From: Sipunculus nudus | Taxonomy: Eukaryota; Annelida; Sipuncula; Golfingiida; Sipunculidae | NCBI GenBank assembly: GCA_026874595.1 | Contig: CM049313.1 | Span: 45,226,659-45,290,658 of the forward strand | Length of the DNA: 64,000 nt | Direction: 5' to 3' | Part shown: positions 1 to 12,494 of the stretch, one piece after another | How the letters are laid out: each line of letters starts with the position of its first letter | How positions within the stretch are numbered: the stretch's first letter is position 1 | Notes under the pieces: model-generated | The model's input: only the letters and a program-made list of their open reading frames with translations | What the model was told of the DNA's origin: nothing | Databases searched by the model: none | Program-made: the position numbers and the translations under genes

Positions 1-738
1 ATATGATACCATCACCTCAACAAACAAGTCTTCAAAAATATAGGTGCAAATATGCAGGATGACTCCACAGCGATGAAAATGAGAGATGAGAACATGTACA
101 AACAATCTTTTCCTGACAATCAGTACATTTTGAGCTGGCGCCCTCTGGTGAAAGGGAACTGAACACATGCGACGATCAGTTTTTACTGACCTAAATGAGA
201 GATTGCGCCCTTTCCATCCAGAGTACACCATGAATGAATCAACCTCTAACACACAATGCCACTTGGGCACCTGATGTCAACCCCTGCCAAGCAAAATCAG
301 ATTGGTATATCCTGTAAAAATCTTAATCCAAAGTCCATATTCTCAGTAATTTGCTCCAGTAAAAGTTGCAGGGTAGAATCAAATTTCTTGATCGTTTAAT
401 TTAATTCGAGTCTTTTTTCCAGGTTAGAAAAGTTTCCAAAATTTCTGACTAGAAGTCAATGAGGCATTAATACAGGAATCAAACATCCCCTTGTGGAACA
501 AACCAAAAGTTCAACACAAGCACCTATGATCTGTATTCAGCCATTTAATCTAGTCCTCCATGTGGCTGTAGCAATCTACTGTTCCAGCACGAGAAAATTC
601 CAAGATGGCTTAACCGATTTGCAACTCTTGAAGATTCAGTTGGGAGAGGGGTTGTATATTCAGGCTTTCTATCCATCAAAAATATCACTGATGCACATAC
701 AATCTTTTCACTGATGCAGTGACTGGCAGTGTTTGCCC
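1..738 (-). other. 3' flank and probable 3' UTR of cyclin B
   Basis: No other coding region is visible. Weak ATTAAA-type polyadenylation signals occur on the minus strand at 544-549 and around 395-405, but no canonical AATAAA lies between the stop codon and the window edge, so the transcript end is not fixed. Confidence 0.35.
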
Positions 739-843
739 TTATGAGGCTGAGGATTCTGCTAGTTCTTTCAGGACTGGAGATTGCAGTTCCTCGATCACAG
801 ATATTTTCATGAATTTTGAGCTCTGGTACTTTGTCTTTATTGC
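739..843 (-). CDS. CCNB: cyclin B exon 9, stop
   Basis: 34 codons plus TAA after acceptor TTTCCAG. Encodes the C-terminal [15 protein letters not shown] helix and ends ...SSAS. The '[11 protein letters not shown]' stretch resembles the conserved C-terminal cyclin B segment. Confidence 0.93.
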   Translation of the reverse strand, partial: AIKTKYQSSKFMKISVIEELQSPVLKELAESSAS

Positions 844-2480
844 CTGGAAAATAAAGCATACAATTTAATATCAAAATGATGCACAGAAACCTTTAAACCT
901 GTATAATGTATAAGTATACAGCATGAGAAAAGTACATAAGGAGACTCAAATGACAGGTTAAGTAAATGTATCAGAAAAAGTTGGAAAAAAGTCACCAAAG
1001 AAAGGACTCAGAAAACTTGTAAAAATCGGTAATAGCTATATACTCATCTCAACCAAACCTGTAGCAATACCAGGACATTTTAAAACTGGGTTGAGTCTTT
1101 CCATAATGTTTGCTGGCCCATTTTAAAAGCACATTAACCATTATTTACCAAATACTTAAGAACTCATAAAAAACGTTCTCACAGACTTTGACATTATTAT
1201 TGTTCCCATGGAACTTACTGTAAGTTTTCCTTTGCCTGCTTTTAGCACCAAGGTGGCGATCTGTTGCATCACAGGTCTGAGCTCAGTTTCTGAATACTTG
1301 CTGTAGTGGATTAATGTTGGGTCCTGCAAGTAAACGACAGTTTCTTCCTTACTATCATGAGTAAGGCTATAGTTACAAATATTTCACAATTTCAGAACTT
1401 ACTCTTTAGGTGGTGACCATTCCATCATTTAAGTAGCATATAATAATCTATAAAATCAGAAGCAAGTGAGCTGTACAATACTACAACATTATATGAAAAC
1501 AAAGACGACATGTCCCAAGAATTTTTCTAAAATTCCAGAATAAACTTTTCAAGTCTGACAAGCATTCTATACCACAGTGAGCTTGGTGAAACTAAGACAC
1601 TAATACAGTAGTATAATTACACAGCAAATACCTGTTTGGACATTCCCTGCCTCCCCCTTAAACACAATTACACCAAATTCCAAACACTTTCCCCCACTGG
1701 AAACCTTTTTCCAGGTTTCCTTTGCCTACCAGATGTGGCAGCTCACAGATGTCAAGGTTCTGGAACTACAGGTAAAATGCACTGCTTAATTATGATGATG
1801 ACATGAAAAAGCACAAAGAGATGTTGACTTACCCACTCCATGCTGTCTAGGACCTTCATGGAGATGCATAAGGAAGCTGCAGCTATCTTAGATGGAGGTA
1901 TGTGGGCCATGCTATATTCCACCAGGGTCAGCTCCATCAGGTACTTGGCAAGCTGGTGCTTCATTGCATCCACCTGAAGTTTTAAACTATTACATTTACA
2001 CCAATTTACAGCCATATAATGGAAAGACTTTCCACTACTATATTGTTGGATAACTTTCATTAAAAAGGGTCCACTTTACACTGAAAGCGATTTGATAAAA
2101 AAATTATGGCCAGGTAAATGCAGCTTCAATTAATTATAGAAGACTCTGAACTTGTCATTTGCAATTTCAGCAAAAGCAAAACCTTCACGCAGCTGCCATT
2201 ATGAATCCATTAAACACTGGCTTTATTCAGTGTAAGGTATGCAGGTTGCTTTTAAGACTATTTAAGGAATAAAGTTTCAACTGATATTCAGATATTTCCC
2301 TGGGCAGGCTATGACAAAATCCCAATGCAACAAATGTCCCGCTTAACAGTCTGTATGTAATGGTTTTTAATTTTTAAAAGTGACATTGGCAGCTGAATGA
2401 GACCCTCTTTACCCCTGTAAATTACTCATGACATATGATTGACAGTTTTCAAAGGTAATTCTGACACTATTTTATGCGTA

Positions 2481-2537
<57 letters not shown>

Positions 2538-4341
2538 CTATCAAGCTTTCACATATTTGCCCCCTGGTTAAACTATCCCTATGGCAAAGGGACTGGACTG
2601 ACCTCTCCTGCTTTGGAGTTTCTCCTGAGGAAATGCAAGGGGAGCGGTCGACCGAGACTGAAGTCTAGTGTGTGCAGCATCAGCCTCTCCATCTTCCTGA
2701 TCTCTGACTTGTTGTATGCGTTGTCTGTGATGTAAACAAAGTCTGCAATCTCTGGGGCGTACATCTCCTCATACTTTGCTGCGATGAACATGGCAGTCAC
2801 TCCCACCAACTGCAGCTTCCCTCTTGATACTGGGGACTCCTACAAAGGTTAGACCAAAGGAAAGAAATTATTTGAATTTACAATGAGATCAATTTAAAAT
2901 TGTGAATAAGTCAAAGAGAACACTGAATCCAACACCAACCAAAATCCAATGTTCATGTGGCCTAATACAATCCATTTTCCCGTCAAGGTAAAACTTACAA
3001 ATATTTGCTGTATGATAAATGATTTTCTTATTTAGTTTGATAAATATCGTACTATTTTACAGTGAACTGGAAAAATTTTACATGCACTTACATTAGTCTC
3101 ACAAGTAACACCAACAAAGCCTGTTATACTCTTTCACTAACACAGAAAATAAAACAAATAATGAGAATCTTGACCTGATTAACTGCTTACCTGGAGGAAC
3201 CTGTCGATGATTGCTACTGTGAGATACAGCGTCTCCTGTAGAAGCCTGAAGCGCATGTGTACCTGGACTAACCAGTCTATCAAAATCCCTCTCATTCTGG
3301 CATTCAGCTCTGTCCCTTTCAGGTAATCTTGCTGTATGGAGTATTTTTCCTGCAATACATAATATCATACTGTTACCAGGCTTGACAATCAGATCTGCTA
3401 GTGGGAACATTTCTGTACTTGTATAATATTTTAGTTGTAGCACTTCGGGGAAACTAACCTAGAATGCAAATGCAAACTTCACCAAAAATTATCTTAACAG
3501 GGTACTGTTGAGACTATCAGTACTATATATCATGAAGATTTAAAAATTGCAAGATATTGTGTTATCATAAAGTAATTTAACTATAATCTAGTTAAAAAAG
3601 CAAGAAAATTACAAGGCAAACAAATTCTGAATCCACTTTTAAAGACATGAGAAGTATGCCAAAAAAAATTTCCCTGTCCGTCATCGAAATATGCTATCAA
3701 AAATAAAGTCATAGACTAGGTTCCCCATAATAACCATAGGCAGTATCACATCATAACTCAAAATATATTATGGTTATCACAGCTGTCAGATGTTGTGGAA
3801 ATCTCAACTGGTATTCGCCCCACACCCTAATTCTAAATAAACAATCAACATCACGCAATAAATACAAAACTTGTACTAGAAATCACCCACAACTAATTCT
3901 AGACAATAGAGAAATACAAAACCTTATTAAAGCCTAAGATAAAAAAAAAAAAAGGATACAAAGCAAATTAATAGGGTGTAGTACCTCTAGTTCACGCAAG
4001 TAGTCATAGATCTCATTAACATATTCGCTGACTAGCTGTGGGTTGGTGAAGTCATCCTTATCGATATCTTTGACTAGTTGATTTGTTGAGTAAGCATCTA
4101 CACTCATGTCCATAGGTGGCGGGGTGGCTGGTCGTAGCTCTACTACTTCCACTGCATCCTGCTACAAAAAAATTCAAGTTCCAGTCTACAGTGTTGCAAA
4201 AATTACTACTATAGTATGCTGAATGCTGCATAGCATATAATATGTTGACCCTTTATTTGTATAAAAAAAGGTTTGCTACAGCCAAAGGTTTTAATATACT
4301 AAACTAGACTGCTGTACTAATGATGTACTCAATTCACAAAG

Positions 4342-4399
<58 letters not shown>

Positions 4400-7339
4400 A
4401 GAATCCATGGTTATTTATTTTTATAAGTAGTATCTGATTATCTGGCACTAGTTGGTGGTAATGCCAATTACCCATACCTGCTTCATGACTGGTTTGGATG
4501 CATTTTCTTTCTTCAACTCTGGGATGGCAAATCTTGCAGAAACTGGCTTCTCTTGACATTCTGGGCCCCGCACATCTTTCTTAACGTTTTCCGACGCTAT
4601 GGACCTTGTTGCCAAAGACTTCTTGAGAACCTGATTTGTCCCAGCCTGTGAACAAAATTAACAAATCGAACAGTTACAAAATGATGCTGTGTGAGAACTG
4701 CATGAAAAATTATGCATTTGTTGGACTTGCATCTACTGATAACATCAATCCCTGTTGAGATGAAAATTATGAAATTAAGCAATAAGAATGAATGACAACT
4801 AACTTTTGAGATTCATGCAAGTGGAATCATGTCCTGTTTTCAAGGCGAAACACACTAAGCATTTATACAGAATAAGTATACCAGTAATAAAAACCAAATA
4901 CTAATACAATGCTTCCACTATCATTAAAAGTGATTTTACAGAATATTCATCATTGGTGAGATGGCAGGTATATTTGTTTGATAAAATGCCAATGGTGAAA
5001 TACTGATAAAGCATGCATAAGAATGGTTCTGAATATGCATAAACAGCTTAAAATCTTAAAAGGAAGATTTGGATAAAGAAAATCCAAAAAATATAAACAT
5101 GAAAAATATATGAAATGTAGACTTTCCTGAAAAAAAAAAGGTATAACAAAGTATGAAGTGAAAGCACAGATGACAGTGAAGCATGGAATCAGGTAGATCA
5201 ACTCCCAGAACCTTAATTGCATTTATCGGTATTGCAGTACTGGTATACATGAACAGAATCAGAATGAATGTACTTTAGTCTTAGTCCAGCCTTAAGGCCC
5301 CGCCACACTGAAAGCCAATTTGCGGCACTGCAAATACCATACAGAATAACAGCTGAGCATTTTGCTGCACTACAGAGCGGAGAAAATTCAACTTCGTTTC
5401 GTTTTGCTTTGCAGTATTGCACAGCACAGCAATTAGAGTAGATATCCCAGTGTATATACATATTTTCTGTAGTGCAGCACTCACTTAATAGTGAATTATC
5501 TTGTGATGGACCTCTTCCTGGACTTTTCAAAAATACATTTCAAGAAACTTGCCACAAGCATGTAGATTTGCTTCGGTCTCATAATATGCTGTAATCCAAT
5601 ATACTTATTGATTTCACCTTTTAGTGTCACCCTTCAACCTGAACCTCACCTTCTTTCCATCCAGATGCCTGTGCACCATCTGACTGTTGCTGATGGTGCC
5701 TAGGGCTCTTCCTTTCTTTGACTTGTTGTTCATGCCTGCATCAAGCTGGCCTTGATCCAAATGAATTGCAACCTGAGGGAAAACAAGAAAAAAAAGTAGG
5801 AAGTGTTCATACATATACAGATCATTGAAAATTCACATAAACAATTTCAATTGACAGTGCTTATTTCCATCACCATCCCTCCCAAAACCCTCAGGGGGTT
5901 GTTCTAACAGACAGCTGAGTATATAAACAAAGTCCTGTGTATTGTGAGGGCTCTAGGGATAGAATCAATTATTGTAATTTTATCTTCGATTTAATTTTCT
6001 ACTATTACTGCAGATAAGCAGTATTAAGACTAACTTTCCTTTTTAAATGAGATTTTAAATTAAAAAAAAAAATGCACACTTGGGTCCTACTTTTGCATCC
6101 ATTGGGGTTTTGGGTCTGTTTGGGTAGATGGTCAAATTCATCAGTGACAAATATATTGGATGTGGGGTCATAGTAACCTTACACATCAGCTTAGACACTA
6201 GGCTAAGGTGCTAGAAAAATGTGGGTGGCTGTGTGAAATGCCTAATAGGCTTCAATTCAATGTAACATTAGAATATATCATTCAGAAAAATGCAGCATCA
6301 ATTGTAACTGCATGTTATAATGCGGCGTATGTATCCATTCCATGGATACCCGCCGCGTATGAAGCTTCAAGTGAATTGGAGAACGTAAATTCTGTACTGG
6401 GTAAAATTCCTGTAAAACCCAATAATGTATTTGTAACAGGGAAGCTTACGTCTTCAGGGGCAAAAAATGTTAATGTATTTGCTTGAACAAGAAATTCTGT
6501 TGTAACCCCTGCTTTAATGCCTAAACAGTACTCACTTTAAAAATTTACCTACCCTGGACCTGCCAGTCATTCCTAAAGTTGGGACAATTGCCAGGTGGCG
6601 TGTGTGATGCATCTTTCTCTGTACAGAAATTTATCATGAATGCTTAGGATAAACAACATATCATGACTCAGCGCATGAGGTTGAAAACAGGTATGACGTT
6701 TTATGTTGGGGAACCCAAAGGAAATCTCTTCCAGACATACTTGTTTTTACCGCATGAGATCTAGACCTACCTGATTCAACTTTAATGGACACTGATTTTA
6801 AAGTGGTATGTTGTGTTACTATATAATACAAATATGTTTGTATTCTTACATATGACACCTTTTTAGCTGGGAGGATATGGTTTTATTGTCCAGTGCCATG
6901 TCTCCAGGGCTCTCAGCGGAGGCAACCAAGCGCAAGGAGAGAGCAAGAAAGCTATGGGCTACATCAATTGCTTAATTCTCTGAAGTGTTAATGCAAATAC
7001 ACTGACCAAAATACCAAAAGTGGGTTCACAATAAAAATGGGCTCACCAGTTGTGTATTACACACTGAGCCTACATTTATTTGCATGAAAATTAAAAAAAG
7101 GCGTTTTTCTACATCAAATAGGGCCTAGTTTTTTCTCATGAAATAACCACAACCAAATGAAAAGTTGACAATTGAATGAGAATATAAAAGATTATTATGA
7201 AAAGAACAGCTATACTGCACAAGTAAAAACAACATTTAACAGTACCACTATAAAATTACAGGCTCAAAATAATTTTTAAAAAAATGCTAATACAAGTTTT
7301 TCCTTAAGTGAAATAAATATCTTATATTACCTGGCTCAT
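739..7339 (-). CDS. CCNB: G2/mitotic-specific cyclin B, nine coding exons, complete
   Basis: Regulatory subunit of the mitotic kinase CDK1; it accumulates in G2, activates CDK1 at mitotic entry and is destroyed by APC/C. Exons, in gene order: 7331-7339, 5650-5772, 4478-4645, 3985-4158, 3191-3349, 2603-2839, 1833-1973, 1219-1323, 739-843, giving 406 codons plus TAA, a normal length for the family. Every intron is GT-AG and phase 0. Visible motifs: destruction box RALGTISN (residues 25-32), cyclin-box entry [13 protein letters not shown] (177-189, including the MRxIL hydrophobic patch), [50 protein letters not shown] and a C-terminal KAGKGKLT segment. The ATG has a good context (CCACC before it). 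No stops or frameshifts interrupt the splice model, so it looks functional. Assignment to cyclin B is secure; the B1/B2/B3 subtype is not resolved, although the motifs are not those of cyclin B3. Confidence 0.96.
1219..1323 (-). CDS. CCNB: cyclin B exon 8
   Basis: 35 codons between TTGCAG and GTAAGT. Encodes the [14 protein letters not shown] helix and the conserved KAGKGKLT stretch. Confidence 0.94.
1833..1973 (-). CDS. CCNB: cyclin B exon 7, C-terminal cyclin fold
   Basis: 47 codons between CTTCAG and GTAAGT. Encodes [20 protein letters not shown] and [14 protein letters not shown], the start of the second cyclin fold. Confidence 0.96.
2485..2532. repeat. (TA)n microsatellite in cyclin B intron 6
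   Basis: About 48 bases of uninterrupted TA alternation, 70 bases from the exon 6 donor. Confidence 0.95.
2603..2839 (-). CDS. CCNB: cyclin B exon 6, cyclin box
   Basis: 79 codons between TTTGTAG and GTCAGT. Carries [20 protein letters not shown] and the [16 protein letters not shown] helix. This is the longest exon and the most conserved part of the protein. Confidence 0.97.
3191..3349 (-). CDS. CCNB: cyclin B exon 5, cyclin box start
   Basis: 53 codons between ATTGCAG and GTAAGC. Holds the signature [13 protein letters not shown] and [18 protein letters not shown], the first cyclin-fold helices that contact CDK1. Confidence 0.97.
3985..4158 (-). CDS. CCNB: cyclin B exon 4
   Basis: 58 codons from GTAGCAG to GTACTA. 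Contains the proline-rich [10 protein letters not shown] and the acidic approach to the cyclin box ([20 protein letters not shown]), which matches the conserved pre-box 'D..D..NP.L..EYV.DIY' pattern. An alternative acceptor one codon upstream (TAG/CAG) would add one glutamine. Confidence 0.94.
4342..4396. repeat. (GT)n(TA)n compound microsatellite in cyclin B intron 3
   Basis: Seven GT units pass into about 20 TA units. Like the intron 6 tract it may be length-polymorphic. Confidence 0.95.
4478..4645 (-). CDS. CCNB: cyclin B exon 3, N-terminal linker
   Basis: 56 codons between TTCACAG and GTATGGG. Low-conservation, lysine-rich N-terminal region typical of the segment between destruction box and cyclin box. 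Confidence 0.9.
5650..5772 (-). CDS. CCNB: cyclin B exon 2, destruction box
   Basis: 41 codons bounded by TCCCTCAG and GTGAGG. Encodes the mitotic destruction box R-A-L-G-T-I-S-N, recognised by APC/C, followed by a lysine/arginine-rich stretch. Confidence 0.95.
7331..7339 (-). CDS. CCNB: cyclin B coding exon 1 (MSQ)
   Basis: A nine-base coding part of exon 1: ATG AGC CAG followed by the donor GTAATA. It joins in phase 0 to exon 2. An A at -3 of the ATG supports this start. The remainder of the exon upstream is 5' UTR of unknown length. Confidence 0.85.
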
Positions 7340-8000
7340 GGTGGAAAGTTCAAGATATCCAGTGCAACTCTATGGCAGAAACCCACAACTACGTACTGAC
7401 TCAAGTCTAAACGAGCTTAGCCTTTGAATGAACCACCTGAACGTGGCAAGTTCAAACGTGCCACCTGGGACACCGCCGCAACTGGCTCACACGACAGTTT
7501 TATTTTGAGCCGTTAACGTCTTTAAAATTGAATGAACTGTACCAATATGGAGAAGCGTACGAACAAAATTGCTTCTTTATTTACTTATAATGGCATTTAA
7601 CACTTTTTTATTGTTTGTTGGCCGGTGTTCGTAAAAGATACGCCATTATTAAACACGCCAGTTTAAATCTCCCGCCGGAAGTGAGCTCCATGGCCCGGGA
7701 CATTTAAACCAAACTGCTTTCAAAACAAACTCAACACAGTTATTTACTCACCGCTGTCTGTGCCATTTTGTGTAGAATTTGTGTAACTTATGTAGTAGCT
7801 TTGGCAAATGTTGAGCACAACTGAAACATCCACGTTTGACTAAATTGTTTCAGGAAAGTTGGAAGTACGTCCCGTCGTCAAAGTGGTTGGCAGCGATCTG
7901 CTTGAAATACGTCCGTCAGATTTTGATTGGACAGCCTTATTTGCATACCTCATTTTCATTGGCCGATGATCAGTCTCATTCCTATGGCGACCTGATTGAT
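7340..8000 (-). promoter_or_regulatory. cyclin B upstream region with paired CCAAT boxes and CHR-like motifs
   Basis: On the gene strand there are CCAAT boxes at 7958-7962 and 7926-7930 (read as ATTGG on +), 32 bp apart, and TTTGAA at 7719-7724 and again near 7451. The CHR (TTTGAA) and CCAAT boxes about one to three helical turns apart are the known NF-Y/DREAM-MuvB signature of G2/M promoters such as CCNB1, CCNB2 and CDC25C. Here the CHR is about 200 bp from the CCAAT pair, farther than in vertebrates, and the transcription start is unknown, so the assignment is inference. Confidence 0.45.
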
Positions 8001-10352
8001 ATATAAGAAATATCGTTATTTCACTCAATACTCTATCAATCAATATAAAAATTGATTTAATAAACACCCTTACATAGAATTTACATAACCCAGATGGAAA
8101 AATATTTTTTGCTCGATATCGACAGGGCAAAGTAACTCAGCGCCATCTGTTGTCAATAAAAATCCCCATGATGCAATACATTACGAAAACTATAAATTAC
8201 AATATTTAATAAAATTAAAACCCGATGAATATCATTTAAAACCAATCAATAACAAAGAAGAAGGAATTAAAAATTGTTTTATAAAAAATAATTATCTCAA
8301 AGCATTGAATGCTTTTTGTTATTTGGTAAACTGCAGGACTGGATTGCATTTAACTTGTTTAGTTCCATTCGCGGCTATCGTCTGCAATCAGCTGGCAGGT
8401 TCGGCCTGATATCGGTTCAGGTGACTAGAAGCATTATGTTATGTATGCGAAAACAGTTAAAGTGTAAAAGGAATAACGTCGGTTTATGCGTTTTTTCATT
8501 CTATTGTTACATTTAAAACGATCATGCTACTGTGTTTTTATGTGACCAATCTTTTTAAGGCCTGGTTAATCCGTCAAATATAGTCGATAATAGGGGATAT
8601 TTCCCATGTGTATGCTTACATTGCCATAAAAGATTGAATCAATTTGTTCATCTAATTAAATGTCCCGTTGGTCCAGCTCTGGTCAAAGCCCGCTTGCTTT
8701 ATTAACCTGATTTAGGACTCTGCGTCTCAGGTCAGTTTATCTCCAGATTCATGAAAAAAAGATTGGATATTACAGCTGTATTATTTAAGAGTATATAATT
8801 CACTATAATTCTATATATAATATATATTTACTCGCAATATTTAATAACCTGTTGAAAGTTATTACCTGAGAATGGCTGATTAATAATTACTGAATTTGTG
8901 CTTTTAGTTGATCTGTTTTGGTACATGACCTTGACCCCCCTAAATAAATTATGATATGAAATCTGCCCAGACAGACTTTAATATTCACAATCACAATTAT
9001 TTTTGTAAAAAAAAAATAATTTTTTCCTACTTTTTATTCAGTCTTGTGTTTGCTGCTATATAAAGCATGTTTTTCATATTTATACCAACAGACAAGAAAG
9101 CAAATTTTTGAGCACCATCTGATCAGAGGTCTGTAATAATGTGGTGTCAAACTGAACTGCTTGATGTAAGACCTTTTTTTTAATAACAAGTCGGATATAA
9201 ATTAAAACAGTTGACTGTATAAATATATAGTTTAGTATAAAGTTGGTGAAAGAAAGAAAGAAGTTTATTCTGGAAAGAGGCCACAGGTTCAAAGTTCTTG
9301 CAATACAATACAATTCATAAGTCTTTTATTATATCTCAAATTTGGTGGCATTAACCCAACCAAAGTAATGGACATGTCCACTAGGAGATTAATTTAAACC
9401 ATTGCCATATTGGTGTTTATTATATTGCCTTATGGCTCAGGCTTAGTATATGTGTTTCATAATTGATTGAAACATATTTAGGGACAGTGACACATGCTGT
9501 GATTGCCAAATTTTACTAATTGGCTAACATTTGTAATTGTTGTATACACTTGCTGAAAGTATGCAAATAGGTGAGTGATTGATGATTCAGACCCACTGCC
9601 TAGGCAAGTCCTTTAATTACACATGAAAGAACACTTAATTAGACCCCCCCTTATGTTTATTTAACTGAACCCACACATTGAGAGCCTTGTGCAGGGTGGT
9701 AAGTCTGGGGATGGATTACTATCTTAAATGAACTGCCCAAGTGGTCTCAGCATGCTGGCATCATATAACTTAATACACTGTCCAAGGTGATATCAACATT
9801 AAGAGATATTTTTAAAGGAAAATAATAGCTTTTTCTCACTTGTTACACCAATGCAAGATTATGCTGATTAAGCCTCCGTAAAAGGGCACATTTAATCATT
9901 GAAAAGAAATATATAAATGTATGTATATAATGGATTAATGTTTTTTTAATACACATAGAAACATGTAGGAATGTAAAATTGAAAGAATTCATTTGACTTT
10001 TCCAATTTAGGTCAATCCTTAATTGTAATCAGTTAACATTAGCCTAACATTTACCCTGCATATTTTATTGAAATAATGTGTTTAACAATTATTGTATGTA
10101 AAATCATCATTTTCTTTTCTATATGGTGCTTAGTATTATATACAAATATGTTTTGATTAAATAGATAGTGATAATTTTCTTAACACCCAAATTTTCCCAT
10201 CTTTTGAGCATAAACATCTTTTCCCACATGAGTACTTCTTATCCATATCATTGTGGGTATATAGGAATACATACATGGTTTTATAATGTATATAACAATA
10301 CACATTGATCATTAAAATACAACCTTTTTGATGATTATATCTTGGTTTATAG
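8001..10352. other. intergenic, nothing recognised
   Basis: AT-rich sequence with short unsupported reading frames, A/T runs and no repeat shared with the rest of the window that I could see. Confidence 0.5.
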
Positions 10353-10410
10353 GAAGATGGATGAATATCAAAAGAAGCTGGAGTTCCAGAATAGGAGTCT
10401 GCAACAACAG
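10353..10410 (+). CDS. possible internal exon of an unidentified coiled-coil gene
   Basis: A 58-bp stretch bounded by an acceptor (TTGGTTTATAG) and a donor (CAG/GTCAGT). Read in phase 1 it encodes KMDEYQKKLEFQNRSLQQQ, a heptad-like, highly charged peptide that looks like a real coiled-coil exon. I do not recognise the protein. No flanking exon could be joined to it with confidence: candidates near 11,759 and 18,120 lack good donors or hit stops. It lies downstream of, and divergent to, cyclin B and could belong to a gene sharing its upstream region. Confidence 0.35.
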
Positions 10411-12015
10411 GTCAGTCAGTAAATTTTATCAGTCATGTAATTTTATCCCAGTGACCGTTCACTTCTGGGTTAGAAAGCAGCACAATTTTCTTATAGTAAA
10501 AATGTGGAGACACAACTGTTGGAAGTTGAGCAACCTCACCATCATGCACCATCAGGTCCTGCGCTCTGAGCACAGCGCGTGACCTCCCGGCCTGGTAATC
10601 TTTCACTCAAGTGCTGTGAGAAATAGCAGGATTTTTCAGGTTTGGCAACACCCAGTCAGTTTGCGCTGGATAAAGTAAAATCTGATTGGCTCTGCATTTA
10701 TACAAATCGCCAGAACTGGTAGAAGAAATCTGATTGGCTTAGCTTGTAAACAAACATTGCTAGGCAAGTGGCAACCTTGTGTTGCATGCCCCGGCAATAC
10801 AGGAAATATGCAGACTGTGGGGGATAACTGACCTAAGGCAAGTCAGTATAGAGACTGTGCTGAAAGTTGACTATTGTATCGTGTGTAATCCAATGGGGGT
10901 GGAAAAAGTCTGTGCTACCAAGCGCTTTCCACAGCAGTGTAAGTGATCAGTAACTCAAAGTACAACCGATTGTGCATGGTAATACCTGTAATGTGTTTGG
11001 TTAAATATTATGCAGGAGGAATTCCACAGAGGCAGCACAGCCTGGTGGCCAAAACTGACCTCTTCCGCGATTTAATGCTGCGGCTAGTGAGCGAATAGTT
11101 GAGTGTAGCATAACCGCTGCTTATGGAGTGTACATTAGGTCCATGCATGAACGTGGAGTCTCTATGACTGGACATTTTATTTTTGCAAATACTGGAATCT
11201 TTCTGCTGATTGTTTAATGATATTTTTCAGGTTGCAATCCTGTTTACCACTCAGATCACCAGTAAATGTAAAAAAACTGGAAATATAGTATCACACATTC
11301 TTTCTCTTACCTGGACTACTGGTAGTCTCAAAACATTATATCTATTTTGTTAAATAACAACAGGACTGGTGTGTGAACTCTTTTCTGTCTTTACCTATTC
11401 TATGCATACATGAGCCATACTTCAGTCAATACTAGAAGAGTGATCGTCATTCAGCCCCATCAACAGGTAATTTGTCAGACTGGGCAGATCATGGCAAAAT
11501 TCTTCGGTATGTGTATAAGCCATTATATGCGAGTACCAATTTCTGAATTGAACATGGAACTTAATAATGGAACAATAATACAGTTCCTTCACTGCGATGT
11601 GATCCATGAAGTGTTTATATATTCATGATATTATTCACAGGTGATGTTGGTGACAATTCAATGCATTACCATACACTGGTAATGGTGTAATTCAAACTTT
11701 ATGAAAAATGTGTAAAGTATAAGTAAGTTTATTGTATGTTGATGTTGTAATCAGATGGTGCTGACACAGCAGTTTGAGACCATACTGAGATCTTATTCTG
11801 TTTCAATTATCCAAAGCTGCCACATTTCATCACTAGCTATATGATTGTGACTTTAGCTGCCCTGGAACAAAATCAGAGTACCCTGGAGTTAGAATGCCTT
11901 AAACATGATGCACATGCTGTAAGCATGTACCAAGGAGTACTACACACACAAAGCAGTACTATGTGAATCATTAAGAGAAGTGACTTTGGCTGGTTATATA
12001 TAGTGAACATCAATT
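10411..12015. other. intergenic with a paired CCAAT-containing 14-mer
   Basis: AAATCTGATTGGCT occurs twice, at about 10,678 and 10,726, 48 bp apart, in a locally more GC- and CpG-rich segment (10.55-11.15 kb). No gene could be supported next to it. Confidence 0.35.
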
Positions 12016-12494
12016 GTTAGCAAACCTGTGAACTTATGCAATGGCACGGCGGCTGTCCACAGTCCGCCATACGTTAACCCATGCTTTTTCAAAAAGTAAG
12101 AGCTAGCAGTGCCAAATTTATGGAAGAATCAGTCACATGTCAAACTATCAGATTTGCTTAAAATTTTGCCATCTGCATTTGTTTAGAAAATAACTCTGAA
12201 ACAATCTCTCTCAAGTTTGTTGGAATGGTTCCAGTTCGGTGAATATGTCAAAGTTACAGTAAGCTGAACTCAGTCATTTGGTCAAAAAAGGATACTAAAA
12301 TTTCAGTATCAGAAAAGGCTGGAGCTTTCATCACCAAATTTCATGCAGATGTTGGTCACATGACTCGTATATAAAATTGAGGTATTGATGGCACCACCTG
12401 CATCAACTTTTTTTATAAGAGGGTCATTTGTCATCAGTAAATAAACCCATAATTTTTCAAGAATAGCGGGAGCTAGCATCTCAAAATTTAATGC

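Noticed and set aside
2439-2735. Open frames with YIYIYIYI runs
   Set aside because: Translation of the (TA)n microsatellite in a cyclin B intron.
6208-6486. 92-codon plus-strand frame in cyclin B intron 1
   Set aside because: Starts at a non-ATG codon, no domain, and antisense to a clear gene's intron.
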